A program made the translations under genes and the position numbers. The notes beneath the pieces were generated by a model. It was not told the origin of the DNA and did not search any database. It saw only the letters and a list, made by a program, of their open reading frames with translations. A stretch of 62,481 nucleotides of DNA from the NCBI GenBank assembly GCA_031277095.1, contig JAISLU010000079.1:1-62481 (forward strand), read 5' to 3'. How positions within the stretch are numbered: the stretch's first letter is position 1; each line of letters opens with the position of its first letter. Positions 49,450-58,012 of this stretch are shown in pieces. The DNA comes from Synergistaceae bacterium. Its GTDB lineage: Bacteria; Synergistota; Synergistia; Synergistales; Aminobacteriaceae.

Positions 49450-50772
49450 TCATTTTTCCGGGGCCAGGGAGACGATCTGGGCCACGGTGTCCTCGAAAGA
49501 AGACGATTCTTCCACTTTTTGCAGCAAAAACGCCCGTACGGCGTCGAGATGTTTCAAGGCCCAATCCACGCGGGGGTTGGCTCCTGTTTTGTAGGCTCCG
49601 ATGTTGATCAGGTCCTCCGACTCCGCGTAGGTGGCCAGCAGATCCCTCACTCGTCCGGCGGCCGCCAGGTGCTGGGGAGAAACGATGGCCGGCATGACTC
49701 GGCTGACGCTTTCCAGAACGCTGACGGAGGGGTAGAAGTTGCGGGCGGCGATTTTCCGGGACAAAACGATATGCCCGTCCAAAACACCCCGCACAGTGTC
49801 CGCCACGGGCTCGTTCATGTCGTCGCCCTCCACCAGAACCGTATAGACGCCGGTGATGCTGCCGTGTTCTCCCGCGCCGGCCCTCTCCAGAAGCTGAGGC
49901 AAAAATTCGAAAACCGAGGGCGTGTAGCCCCGTGTGGCCGGGGGCTCGCCTATGGCCAAGCCGATCTCGCGCTGGGCGCGGGCCACCCGCGTCACGGAGT
50001 CCATCATGAGAAGGACGTTTTGGCCCTCGTCCCGGAAAAACTCCGCCACCGCCGTCGCCGTCAGGGCCGCTTTCAGACGGATCAGGGGCGGTTGATCCGA
50101 GGTCGCGATGATGATGACGGACCGCTTGAGCCCTTCCTCACCCAAATCCCGCTCGATGAACTCCCGCACCTCCCGTCCCCGCTCTCCCACCAGGGAGATC
50201 ACGTTGACGTCGGCGGTGGTGTAGCGCGCCATCATGCCCAGCAGAGTGCTTTTGCCCACGCCAGAGCCCGCGAATATCCCTATGCGCTGCCCCGTCCCCA
50301 GGGACAAAAGCCCGTCGATCACCTTGACACCGACGGAAAGCGGGCGCTCCACCAACTGGCGCCGCAGGGGATGAGGAGGTTCCGCGTGCAGGGGGTAAAA
50401 ATCCGTGGCCACGAGGGGTCCCTTGTCGTCCAGAGGTTCGCCGAGACCGTCGAGAATGCGCCCCAGCAAGCCCTTCCCCACGGCGACACCCAGAGGGCGG
50501 TCCGTGGAACTCACGTCGCACCCGGGCCCGACCTCCCGCAGATCGCCCAAAGGCATCAACAGCACCCGGTCGTTTTTGAACCCCACCACTTCCGCGTCCA
50601 AGCCGTGAGAGCCATCCCTGAAGGAAATCCTGCAAAGATCCCCCACCCGCACGTCCGGGCCCTGAGATTCGGCGACCAACCCCACCACTTGCACAACCCG
50701 GCCGTTGATCTTGATCAATTGCAACTGCGCCAGGTCCGAACTCAGAACCGAAAAAAGGTCCGTCTCATACAT
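49450..50772 (-). CDS. fliI: Flagellar protein export ATPase FliI
   Basis: Hexameric ATPase that drives loading of flagellar proteins into the export gate. Visible are the Walker A GIFAGSGVGKSTLLGMMARY, VISLVGERGREVREFIERDL, Walker B VLLMMDSVTRVARAQREIGLAIGEPPATRGYTPSV, and EHGSITGVYTVLVEGDDMNEPVAD. The 440 residues are typical. ATG at 50772 lies inside the last codons of fliH (8-base overlap). The spacing and order fliG-fliH-fliI-fliJ are classical. Confidence 0.96.
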   Translation of the reverse strand: MYETDLFSVLSSDLAQLQLIKINGRVVQVVGLVAESQGPDVRVGDLCRISFRDGSHGLDAEVVGFKNDRVLLMPLGDLREVGPGCDVSSTDRPLGVAVGKGLLGRILDGLGEPLDDKGPLVATDFYPLHAEPPHPLRRQLVERPLSVGVKVIDGLLSLGTGQRIGIFAGSGVGKSTLLGMMARYTTADVNVISLVGERGREVREFIERDLGEEGLKRSVIIIATSDQPPLIRLKAALTATAVAEFFRDEGQNVLLMMDSVTRVARAQREIGLAIGEPPATRGYTPSVFEFLPQLLERAGAGEHGSITGVYTVLVEGDDMNEPVADTVRGVLDGHIVLSRKIAARNFYPSVSVLESVSRVMPAIVSPQHLAAAGRVRDLLATYAESEDLINIGAYKTGANPRVDWALKHLDAVRAFLLQKVEESSSFEDTVAQIVSLAPEK

Positions 50773-51913
50773 TTTGCCCCTCCGGCTCCCCACTGTCCGA
50801 ATGAGGTGCCCGAACATCCTGAGACATTTTCCCCAACTGCTGGAAAAGTTTTTCGACGACCGAGTCGATCTGTTCGAGTTGGGTGCGCCAACGGGCGTCG
50901 TAAACCCCCAGGTTCGTCTCCACGAGACAACTGCCCTTGTCGACGCTGGCGTCCGTTTTCAGCTCCAGGTGCTTGACGCTCCTCAAAACGTCCCCGAACT
51001 CCCCTTGCATTCGCTCTTTCAAAAGCGACATGTCCTGGGGGGAGACGTAGATCACAATATGGTTCTTATCGCTCACCCGGGACATAGCATCGGATAAAAC
51101 CTTCAATACCGCGTCGGGGGCGAGGCTCATTTCCCGCTGCAGCATTTTTTTCAGCATTTCCTGCCACAGCCGAAGCATCCGCGGCTGGTTCAGGGCGGTC
51201 AGTTCGGAAAAATGCGCCTCCAATTTCGCCGCTATCCCTTCCAGCAGGGCCGCAAGCTCCGAAAACTTCTCCCGGTACTGTTGCTGAACCTCGGTTCGGG
51301 CTTGTGCCAGCCCCGCCTCGTGACCGTTTTGCAGCCCCTCGGCGTGCCCCTGCTTTTTGCCATCGGCCCTGGCCTGCTCCCTGGCGGCCTCGACGCTGGC
51401 GTTCAGCTCCTGCTCTTTTTGAGCGAAGGTATTTTTGACCTCCGCGATGTTCGCCTCCAAAGAAGAGACTTTTCCCAAAAGGGCTTGCTTCTCGCCCTTC
51501 GCTTCGTTCAATTGAGCCTTCAACTGAGCCTCCAGGGCCGCTATGCGCTCCTTCGATTTTTTCAGCTCGTCGCTACCGGCGGAAGGTTCTGTTTTCGCCT
51601 CCGCGGTTTTCTTAGGTTCATCCGCCCCAGGAACATTCGTTCGATGAGCATTCGCCCGATGAACATCCTCCCCAAGGGCACCCGATCGAAGCGTACCTGG
51701 GGGCGCTTTTCCGTTCGAGACCTGCACAACCCGTTCTTGACCTGAAGCGGGGTCTTTATCCGAAATTTGTTCTGGATCTTCAGGCTGCTCTTGATTTGAA
51801 AGCTGCTCTTCCTCCTGTGGGGAAGAAAGAGCAGTCTTCGGTTCGGCTCCGATTTTCACAACGTCCGGCAATAACCGGACGGCGCGTAAAACCCCTTGCC
51901 GCAGGCTAGACAA
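50765..51913 (-). CDS. fliH: Flagellar assembly protein FliH
   Basis: Regulator of the FliI ATPase. The 382-residue protein is longer than usual because of a low-complexity N-terminal half (about 25-120). A coiled coil (about 120-210) and the FliH/V-ATPase E-like C-terminal domain (LAPDAVLKVLSDAMSRVSDKNHIVIYVSPQDMSLL..., LVETNLGVYDARWRTQLEQIDSVVEKL) follow. TTG at 51913 overlaps the fliG stop by 8 bases. A short repeat encodes HRANAHRTN near residue 85. Confidence 0.9.
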   Translation of the reverse strand: MSSLRQGVLRAVRLLPDVVKIGAEPKTALSSPQEEEQLSNQEQPEDPEQISDKDPASGQERVVQVSNGKAPPGTLRSGALGEDVHRANAHRTNVPGADEPKKTAEAKTEPSAGSDELKKSKERIAALEAQLKAQLNEAKGEKQALLGKVSSLEANIAEVKNTFAQKEQELNASVEAAREQARADGKKQGHAEGLQNGHEAGLAQARTEVQQQYREKFSELAALLEGIAAKLEAHFSELTALNQPRMLRLWQEMLKKMLQREMSLAPDAVLKVLSDAMSRVSDKNHIVIYVSPQDMSLLKERMQGEFGDVLRSVKHLELKTDASVDKGSCLVETNLGVYDARWRTQLEQIDSVVEKLFQQLGKMSQDVRAPHSDSGEPEGQNV

Positions 51914-52925
51914 CCAGCTCGTCCTCTCCGCCTGCCGCTACCACGATTTCTCCGGCTTCCTCCAAGGCGCGGACCACGTTGACAACCTTCTGCTGCGACT
52001 CTTCCACATCTTTCACCCGCACCGGCCCCATGTAGTCCATGTCTTCCTGGAGCATTTCGGCCGCGCGCTTCGACATGTTCTTGAAAAATTTTACCCGCAG
52101 CTCTTCGGTGGCACCCTTGAGGGCCAAGCCTAGCTCTTTCATGTCCACCTCGCGCAGCACGCGCTGCAGCGAGCGATCGTCCAGACGAATGATATCCTCG
52201 AACACGAAGAGGCGCTTTTTTATTTCCTCCGCCAATTCGGGGTCGTTTTCTTCCAGGTATTCCATGATGTTGCGCTCCGTGGTGCGGTCGGCGCTGTTGA
52301 TGAGGGCCACCACCGCGTCGATCCCGCCCGCCAGGGTGAAGTCCTGGCCCATGATCGTACTCAGTTTTCGTTCCAACACCCGCTCAACCTCCCGCAAAAT
52401 CTCGGGCGTGATGCGGTCCATCTTGGCGATGCGCTTGGCGACCTCGGCCTGCATCGCGGCGGGCAGCCCGCTGATGATCAGCGCGGCCTGGCTCGCGTCC
52501 AGGTAAGACAAAATGAGAGCTATCGTCTGAGGATGCTCGCCTTGAATGAAACTCAACGCCTGCTGGGGGTCGGTGTGGCGCATGAAGTCGAAGGGCCGGA
52601 CCTGCAGACTGGCCGTAATACGCGTGAGCAGGTTTTGAGCCCGCTCCGGCCCCAACGCACGCTCCAGCACGTCCCGGGCGTACTCCACGCCACCGCGAGC
52701 CATGAATTCCCGGGCCATCAAAATCTCCTGGGCTTCTTTCATGACCTCCAGCTTCAGTTCCGACGTGATTTTCTTCAAGTTGGCAATTTCAAGGGTAATC
52801 AGCTCGATGGCGGTGTCGTCGAGCAATTTATATACTTCTGCGGCGATGTCGTTCCCCAACGCTACCATGAGAACCGCGATCTTTTCCCTATTGGAGATAT
52901 TGCTCGCTCTCGGAGCTTTGGCCAT
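51906..52925 (-). CDS. fliG: Flagellar motor switch protein FliG
   Basis: Rotor protein that couples stator torque to rotation and switching. The N-terminal (REKIAVLMVALGNDIAAEVYK), middle (EHPQTIALILSYLDASQAALI, LPAAMQAEVAKRIAKMDRI) and C-terminal domains (ELAEEIKKRLFVFEDIIRLDDRSLQRVLREVDM, KFFKNMSKRAAEMLQEDMDYMGPVRVKDVEESQQKVV) are all present with the torque-helix charges. The 339 residues are standard. ATG at 52925 has AAGGAG upstream; 38 bases separate it from fliF. Confidence 0.97.
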   Translation of the reverse strand: MAKAPRASNISNREKIAVLMVALGNDIAAEVYKLLDDTAIELITLEIANLKKITSELKLEVMKEAQEILMAREFMARGGVEYARDVLERALGPERAQNLLTRITASLQVRPFDFMRHTDPQQALSFIQGEHPQTIALILSYLDASQAALIISGLPAAMQAEVAKRIAKMDRITPEILREVERVLERKLSTIMGQDFTLAGGIDAVVALINSADRTTERNIMEYLEENDPELAEEIKKRLFVFEDIIRLDDRSLQRVLREVDMKELGLALKGATEELRVKFFKNMSKRAAEMLQEDMDYMGPVRVKDVEESQQKVVNVVRALEEAGEIVVAAGGEDELVV

Positions 52926-52963
52926 AAGAAAACTCCTTTACTTACAAACTAAAACATCTGCTG

Positions 52964-54532
52964 CTAAGCATCTGTCGAAATCCACTCGTTGACGAGATTG
53001 GCGACTTCGGAAGGATTGTTTCTGGCGTAAGCCTTCAACTGTTCTTCCAGAACCGCCATTTCTCCTTGAAACGCAAGCAGATCCGGGGACGTCAACATTT
53101 CTTGAATCGTAGGTATGTGTTTGCTCTCTTTTTGCATGGCCTCGAGAGCGCTGCGCGCCCTGCGCCTCCTCATCCACCAATACCCCGTCGCCCCACAGCA
53201 CAAAAGCACCAGCAAAGCCGTGACGGACCCCACGGTGACACGCCACACTCTCTCTTTACGCATCTCTTCCGCCAGGAGTTCGGGCAGTCTCGTGTCGAAT
53301 TTCATGGATTTGACGACCAAACTGTCTCCCCGCACCTCACTGTAGCCGATAGCGGAAGAGGTGATCTCCTTCAGCTCGAGAAGCTGCGCGTCGGTCAGTT
53401 CCCCATCCACCAGAACCGAGGCCGTCAATCGCCTCACTCCGCCGGGCGTGACCACCTCGCTGCTCTCTCTAGTGGTGATTTCGTAGTTGGTGGTGGCCTC
53501 CGTCTTGTTGTACTCGCTGTTGACGTTCTGGGTGTTGACGGCGTAGCCGGGAATGTTGGTGGTTGTCCCGGGAGCGCCTCCCGGGGGCTGCTGCTGCCCG
53601 GTATAGTTCTCCTCCGTTTGCTGGGTGCTTCGGGGAACTCCCCGTCCCGTATCGGCGTTGGGGTAGTATTCTCTCGAAGAATTGGTCTTTCTGTCGAAAT
53701 CTAGGTCGATTTTAACTCTGACGACGACGCTCCCCGGGCCAAACACCCGCTCCAGCATAATACGCGCCTTGGTCTCCAACTCTTTTTCCCGCTGACGCTC
53801 CAGTTCTCTCTGCACCGACGTGATACCGCTCCGCCCATCGGGGGGATAGATGATCATGTCGTCCGCCACCATGTCGGACAAAATACGCCCCATCGTGTCC
53901 ACGACCGTAACGTTATCGGGCTGCAAGCCGTCGACGCTTCTGGAGACCAGATGAATGATGGCCTTGATCTGGTTCGGCCCCATCTGAGCCCCCGGCCTCA
54001 GGCGCACCAAAACCGACGCTGTAGAGGGCTCTTTTTGTTCGAGGAAAAGCTGCTGCTTGGGTATGACAACGCTGACCCTGGCCGAATCCACAACGTCCAT
54101 CTGTGCAATGGTGCGCTGCAGCTCTCCTTCCAAAGCTCGGACGTAACTTATTCTCTGCTGGAACTCGCTCATGCCCATCTTCGATTCGTCGAAGATCTCG
54201 AACCCCGTGCTGCCTCCTTTGGGGAGCCCCTCCTGGGCCAAGGACAACCGCACCTCGTAGACCTGGTCCCGGGGAAGGAGGATGGCGTTGGCGGCTGGAT
54301 CAAGCCGGTAGGGTATTTTATTTTCTCTGAGGTACGTCACAATGGCGGATTGGTCGTCGATCTCCAAGCCCGTAAAAAGAGGTTCGTAAGAAGTCCCTCC
54401 CGCCCAAAAAACCACCAGTGTCAGCAAACCCAGCACACCAAAAGCCGCCACGAAAAGAGACGTTTTTTGCCATGATTTCAAACTCGACCAAAAGAGCAAA
54501 AATTTAGAAAATAACTGTTTTAAGCTCCCCAT
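52964..54532 (-). CDS. fliF: Flagellar MS-ring protein FliF
   Basis: Forms the MS ring in the inner membrane around the export gate. A first membrane segment (about 25-47) is followed by the ring-building motifs (YEPLFTGLEIDDQSAIVTYLRENKIPYRL, VRLSLAQEGLPKGGSTGFEIFDESKMGMSEFQQRISYVRALEGELQRTI, SVVIPKQQLFL). A second membrane segment (about 430-452) and the cytosolic tail that binds FliG follow. The 522 residues fit. ATG at 54532 has AAAGGA close upstream; fliE ends 17 bases before. Confidence 0.96.
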   Translation of the reverse strand: MGSLKQLFSKFLLFWSSLKSWQKTSLFVAAFGVLGLLTLVVFWAGGTSYEPLFTGLEIDDQSAIVTYLRENKIPYRLDPAANAILLPRDQVYEVRLSLAQEGLPKGGSTGFEIFDESKMGMSEFQQRISYVRALEGELQRTIAQMDVVDSARVSVVIPKQQLFLEQKEPSTASVLVRLRPGAQMGPNQIKAIIHLVSRSVDGLQPDNVTVVDTMGRILSDMVADDMIIYPPDGRSGITSVQRELERQREKELETKARIMLERVFGPGSVVVRVKIDLDFDRKTNSSREYYPNADTGRGVPRSTQQTEENYTGQQQPPGGAPGTTTNIPGYAVNTQNVNSEYNKTEATTNYEITTRESSEVVTPGGVRRLTASVLVDGELTDAQLLELKEITSSAIGYSEVRGDSLVVKSMKFDTRLPELLAEEMRKERVWRVTVGSVTALLVLLCCGATGYWWMRRRRARSALEAMQKESKHIPTIQEMLTSPDLLAFQGEMAVLEEQLKAYARNNPSEVANLVNEWISTDA

Positions 54533-54549
54533 AATCCTTTATTGGCAGA

Positions 54550-54864
54550 TTATGCCGACATTCTGGACAATTGCTGATAAGCGTCTACAAATTTGTTGCG
54601 TAACTCCATGAACATTTTAAGAGCGATCTCCGCACGGGAAGACGCCAAAACCACCTCGGATATGTCCTCCACATCGCCAGTCGCCAACCTCTGGACCATC
54701 GTGTCCGATTCCAACTGGAGATCGTTGACCTGTTTAATCGAGGAACGCAACAGCTCTTCAAAAGAAACTGTTTCAGAAGGCAGCGAGGCTTGAAACTGTG
54801 CAGTTTTCCCTTCTTCTTTTTTAAGTTCTGAATGGTGCAACATGTTTACCATAAGAGAATCCAT
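54550..54864 (-). CDS. fliE: Flagellar hook-basal body protein FliE
   Basis: Small basal-body protein linking the MS ring with the rod and export gate. The conserved C-terminal pattern is present: FEELLRSSIKQVNDLQLESDTMVQRLATGDVEDISEVVLASSRAEIALKMFMELRNKFVDAYQQLSRM. The 104 residues are standard. ATG at 54864 has GGGAGG upstream. It is the first gene of the flagellar operon here; flgB and flgC, its usual upstream partners, are absent. Confidence 0.95.
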   Translation of the reverse strand: MDSLMVNMLHHSELKKEEGKTAQFQASLPSETVSFEELLRSSIKQVNDLQLESDTMVQRLATGDVEDISEVVLASSRAEIALKMFMELRNKFVDAYQQLSRMSA

Positions 54865-54900
54865 GGCAAAACCTCCCAGCTAAAGAAAAACTTCCTTTTT

Positions 54901-54929
54901 ATCATACGCCGACATATACAAATAGGCAA
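54901..54929 (-). promoter_or_regulatory. Sigma-70-like promoter of the fliE operon
   Basis: On the minus strand TTGCCT (54929-54924) and TATGAT (54906-54901) are 17 bases apart, about 37 bases before the fliE start. This is a housekeeping-type promoter; I see no sigma-28 box (TAAA...GCCGATAA) here. Confidence 0.55.
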
Positions 54930-55213
54930 GTAAAGAATTTCTTATTCAGAAAAAAACCGTGTTATTTAACTTCTCCAATTTTCTTTTCCGAAAAAGAACT
55001 TGGTTGAGGACAATAGCATCGCCATTCTATCGATTTTCCTTATCATTGCCTGAGATTTATTTTTCCACTGATCCAATCAAGCCTTGCTCTCTGGATTTAT
55101 CCTGAATTCAAGTTCAGAGCGGCGCGTCTCCCTGTGGAATTTCCCACTAAATAATAGCGGAAATTTCCAGAAAAGACAGATGGATTTCCCCTGGGTTTTG
55201 GCCGAGAATTTCG

Positions 55214-55311
55214 TTGACAACAAAACCCATGGGAATAATATGAAAGGATACATATAAAGGGGTCAGGGGACTCGTCCCCTGCGGGGTATGGGGCGGAGCC
55301 CCATGCTTTTT
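55214..55311 (+). ncRNA. Candidate small RNA: promoter, two hairpins and terminator
   Basis: TTGACA (55214-55219) and TAATAT (55236-55241), 16 bases apart, form a good sigma-70 promoter. From the predicted start near 55248, a transcript of about 60 bases would contain stem 1 (CAGGGGA-CTCG-TCCCCTG, 55264-55281) and stem 2 (ATGGGGC-GGA-GCCCCAT, 55288-55304), with T5 at 55307-55311, like a rho-independent terminator. It would end before the 3' end of thiE on the other strand. A 13-base part of the element recurs at 42722-42734, so it could instead be an intergenic repeat. Confidence 0.4.
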
Positions 55312-55328
55312 AAGTTACGTCTGTTATT

Positions 55329-56018
55329 TTAATGCAACTTTTCAATACAATTTCTCAGGGCGGTCACGCGTTCTTTCACGTCCCCTCGGACCGCGGCGGA
55401 GATGACGGAGACTCCAGTCACTCCGGTTTCCATCACCTCGGGCAGATTTTCGAGGGAGATCCCTCCGATGGCGACCACCGGCAGGCGCACGGCGGCCGTC
55501 AGTCTGCGAAGGCCTTCGGGCCCTAGGACTTTCGCGTTGTCTTTCGATCTCGTTTCGAACACCGCCCCTACTCCCAGGTAGTCGGCGCCGTCTTTTTCGG
55601 CTTTTTCGGCCTCGCCGACGGTGTGGGCCGACGCTCCGACAATGAAAGGACGGGGAGCCAGCCTCCGGGCTTCTTCCACGGGAAGATCGCTCTGCCCCAG
55701 GTGTACTCCGTCCGCCCCCGAGAGCAGCGCCACGTCCAGCCGGTCGTTGACGATAAAGAGCGCGCCGCGCCGCTTGCAGAGGTCCCTCTGTCTACAGAGG
55801 TTCGCCAGCCGCTTGGCGGTCTCCAGAAGTTCTTTTCCCTCCGCCGATTTGTCTCTAAGCTGAATGGCCGTCGCTCCCCCCTGGAGGGCGAGCCGTACCT
55901 GCTCTTCCAGAGACAGGGGCGCTCCGATGAGGCGATCGGGGATGACGTAGAGCCTGAGGGCTTCTTTTAGATTCCCCGAATAATTCTCCCAAGCCCCGCT
56001 GTTCCAACGGCTTTCCAT
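55329..56018 (-). CDS. thiE: Thiamine-phosphate synthase
   Basis: Joins HMP-pyrophosphate and thiazole phosphate to thiamine phosphate. TIM-barrel motifs are clear: YVIPDRLIG, GGATAIQLRDKSAEGKEL, FIVNDRLDVALLSGADGVHLGQSDLPVEEAR, IVGASAHTVGEAEKAEKDGADYLGVGAVFETRSK, VVAIGGISLENL and TGVSVISAAV. ATG at 56018 lies 2 bases after the thiM stop; longer frames upstream belong to thiM's shadow. The 229 residues are standard. It is the last gene of the thiDME run. Confidence 0.95.
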   Translation of the reverse strand: MESRWNSGAWENYSGNLKEALRLYVIPDRLIGAPLSLEEQVRLALQGGATAIQLRDKSAEGKELLETAKRLANLCRQRDLCKRRGALFIVNDRLDVALLSGADGVHLGQSDLPVEEARRLAPRPFIVGASAHTVGEAEKAEKDGADYLGVGAVFETRSKDNAKVLGPEGLRRLTAAVRLPVVAIGGISLENLPEVMETGVTGVSVISAAVRGDVKERVTALRNCIEKLH

Positions 56019-56020
56019 GG

Positions 56021-56836
56021 TCAGATCACCTGCCAGCGTCGGGCTTCGAGGCGGAAATCCTCGGGGTTCAGGCGATGGAGTTCGTCGATCAGGACAGAAG
56101 CAAAGGTCCCGCTGCCGGAGCTTTTTGCCTCCGCGCGTTCCGAGGCGATGCCCATCGCCAAGAGCCCGCACAGCGTCCCCAACTCGGCACTTTTGCAGGC
56201 GGCGGCGGCGGACAAAACCACGGTACCCGCGACACACCCGCTGCCCGAGAGATACGGCAGCATGGAGCTTCCGCCCGAGACGCAGACGACGCTTTCGCCG
56301 TCGCTCAGGTAATCGACCTCGCCCGTGGCGCAGGCCACACAGCCGTATTTACGCGCCAGTTCCTGGACACCCCTTTTCAGGTCTCCGGCCGACAGGGCGT
56401 CGACACCCTTGGTCGCGCCTCCGACTCCGGCCAGGAGGGATATTTCTCCCGCGTTTCCCTTGATAATCGAGAAAGAGTACTCATGCAAAAGCGCGTTGGT
56501 GTTTTCGACCCTGAAGCGAGAGGCCCCGTAGCCCACGGGGTCCAGCAGGACAAGGCACCCTTTCGCCCCGGCGGCCCTCATGCCCCGTTTTACCGTTTCC
56601 AGAGCGGCCTCCGTCGGGGTACCCAAGTTGACCAGAAAACCCTGGGAGAGCCCGACCAACTCCTCCGTCTCCTCCGGGTACTGCGACATCAGGGGTGCGG
56701 CCCCCACCGCGAGACAAACGTTGGCCTGCAACGCCGCCGCGACGGCGTTGGTGACGTGCAGAATCAGAGGCCGGACCTCTTTCAATCTCCCCCAGGCCTC
56801 CGCTGCCTTTTCCGGAGTGCAGTCCGCCAGTCTCAT
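56021..56836 (-). CDS. thiM: Hydroxyethylthiazole kinase
   Basis: Phosphorylates the salvaged thiazole alcohol (THZ). Visible are PLILHVTNAVAAALQANVCLAVGAAPLMSQYPEET, LLDPVGYGASRFRV, IIKGNAGEISLLAG, KYGCVACATGEVDYLSDG, MLPYLSGSGCVAGTVV (with the usual GTGC replaced by GSGC) and a ribokinase-like fold. The 271 residues are standard. ATG at 56836 has AAAGGAGA upstream. It sits between thiD and thiE. Confidence 0.94.
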   Translation of the reverse strand: MRLADCTPEKAAEAWGRLKEVRPLILHVTNAVAAALQANVCLAVGAAPLMSQYPEETEELVGLSQGFLVNLGTPTEAALETVKRGMRAAGAKGCLVLLDPVGYGASRFRVENTNALLHEYSFSIIKGNAGEISLLAGVGGATKGVDALSAGDLKRGVQELARKYGCVACATGEVDYLSDGESVVCVSGGSSMLPYLSGSGCVAGTVVLSAAAACKSAELGTLCGLLAMGIASERAEAKSSGSGTFASVLIDELHRLNPEDFRLEARRWQVI

Positions 56837-56899
56837 GTCCTAATCTCCTTTCGTAACATCGAGGGTCGTTGCCCGGGGTTTCCCCCGACACAGAAATTT

Positions 56900-57745
56900 T
56901 TAGAATTTCTTCAACCCGTTTTTGTAAAGGTCGTAAAAGTGGTGGGTAGGGCCATGCCCTTTGCCTATGGAAAGGGCATGGCGGATGGCGGTGGTCACGT
57001 ACTCTTTCGACTTCGCGATCGCCTGCTCCATCTCCAGCCCCAGGGCCAGGTTCGAGGCGATGGCGGAGGAGTAGGTACATCCCGTGCCGTGGGTGTTCTC
57101 CGTGTCGATGCGGGGGGCCTCGAAGCGGCGAATTCTCGTTCCATCGAACAACACATCCACGGCCTTCGAAGGGGTCGTTCCGTGTCCCCCCTTCACGAGA
57201 ACGCTGCCGCACCCCATGCCGCGAATTTGCTTTGCGGCTTCTTCCATGGCTTCGATGTTTCCGATCGTCATCCCCGCGATTTTTTCGGCCTCCGGAATGT
57301 TGGGGGTGAGGACGTCCGCCAAAGGAATGATCGTCGTGATCAGCGCGTCTATCGCCTGGGGGTCCATCAAAGGGCATCCGTTTTTAGCGTACATGACGGG
57401 ATCGATGACGATGTTTTTCGGCCTGTACCGGCGCAGTCTTCCGGCTACGGCCTCCATACAGACCACGCTGGAGAGCATTCCCACCTTCACTGCGTCCACC
57501 TCGATGTCCTCGAAGACGGCATCGATCTGCTTTTCGATCATGTCCGCCGTGACGTCCTGAATGCCGATGACGCGGCAGGTGTTTTCCGCCACCACCGCCA
57601 CCACGACGCTCATGCCGAAGACCCCGTGGGCCGAGAAGGTCTTCAAATCCGCTTGGATACCGGCGCCTCCGCTGCAATCGGAACCCGCGATACTCAAAAC
57701 TTTCTTCATATCGCTTGTCTCACGGATCTCGCTGGTTTTACGCAT
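56900..57745 (-). CDS. thiD: Hydroxymethylpyrimidine/phosphomethylpyrimidine kinase
   Basis: Phosphorylates HMP and HMP-phosphate, giving the pyrimidine half of thiamine. Motifs: VLSIAGSDCSGGAGIQADLKTFSAHGVFGMSVV, VGMLSSVVCMEAV, IVIDPVMYAKNGCPLMD, DVLTPNIPEAEKIAGM, VLVKGGHGTTPSKAVDVLF and the active-site DTENTHGTGCTYSSAIASNLALG. ATG at 57745 is preferred, as GGAG lies nine bases upstream; the conserved part starts 12 residues later. It is the first gene behind the TPP riboswitch. Confidence 0.95.
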   Translation of the reverse strand: MRKTSEIRETSDMKKVLSIAGSDCSGGAGIQADLKTFSAHGVFGMSVVVAVVAENTCRVIGIQDVTADMIEKQIDAVFEDIEVDAVKVGMLSSVVCMEAVAGRLRRYRPKNIVIDPVMYAKNGCPLMDPQAIDALITTIIPLADVLTPNIPEAEKIAGMTIGNIEAMEEAAKQIRGMGCGSVLVKGGHGTTPSKAVDVLFDGTRIRRFEAPRIDTENTHGTGCTYSSAIASNLALGLEMEQAIAKSKEYVTTAIRHALSIGKGHGPTHHFYDLYKNGLKKF

Positions 57746-57821
57746 CGCAAACATCTCCATTTCAAAATAGGCTTTATCGTAACAGGCTTTGTCGCAATCT
57801 TTATCGGACAGCGAAAGGCAA

Positions 57822-57858
57822 CAAAAAACGCGACCCCTTCTTTGGGAATCGCGCTTTT
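57822..57858 (-). terminator. Intrinsic terminator of the TPP riboswitch
   Basis: Minus-strand GCGCGATTCCC-AAAGAA-GGGGTCGCG followed by TTTTTTG is a canonical rho-independent terminator between the aptamer and thiD. It implies control by transcription attenuation. Confidence 0.85.
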
Positions 57859-57867
57859 TTCACTTGC

Positions 57868-57966
57868 ACCGTCTTCCTCCGCCGGCATTATCCGGATCAG
57901 GTCTCAGGGTCGAAGGATTTTCTTCTCGAAAGTCCTTCCTCTCAGCGCCAAGCTCCCCTTCAGGTT
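57868..57966 (-). promoter_or_regulatory. TPP riboswitch (THI element)
   Basis: Read on the minus strand, the conserved aptamer is GGGGAGCTTGGCGCTGAGAGG ... GACCCTGAGACCTGATCCGGATAATGCCGGCGGAGGAAG in broken form. The GCTGAGA, ACCTGATC and GATAATGCCGGCG signatures are intact (ATACC replaced by ATGCC). A variable P3 arm lies between (57915-57940). Bound thiamine pyrophosphate should favour the terminator at 57822-57858 and switch off thiD-thiM-thiE. Confidence 0.93.
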
Positions 57967-58012
57967 ATAAACACAAAAAAGTAACGGTCTAACGTTATTT
58001 CACCGAGGTTTT

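Larger units (their letters stand above)
54865..55328. other. 464-base spacer between fliE and thiE
   Basis: No protein gene is visible. It is AT-rich at the fliE side. It contains the fliE promoter on the minus strand and, on the plus strand, a promoter followed by a two-hairpin element (55214-55311). The remainder shows nothing I can name. Confidence 0.5.

Noticed and set aside
55264-55311. Terminator of thiE
   Set aside because: The T tract lies on the plus strand, pointing towards thiE; on the thiE strand the hairpins are followed by no T run.
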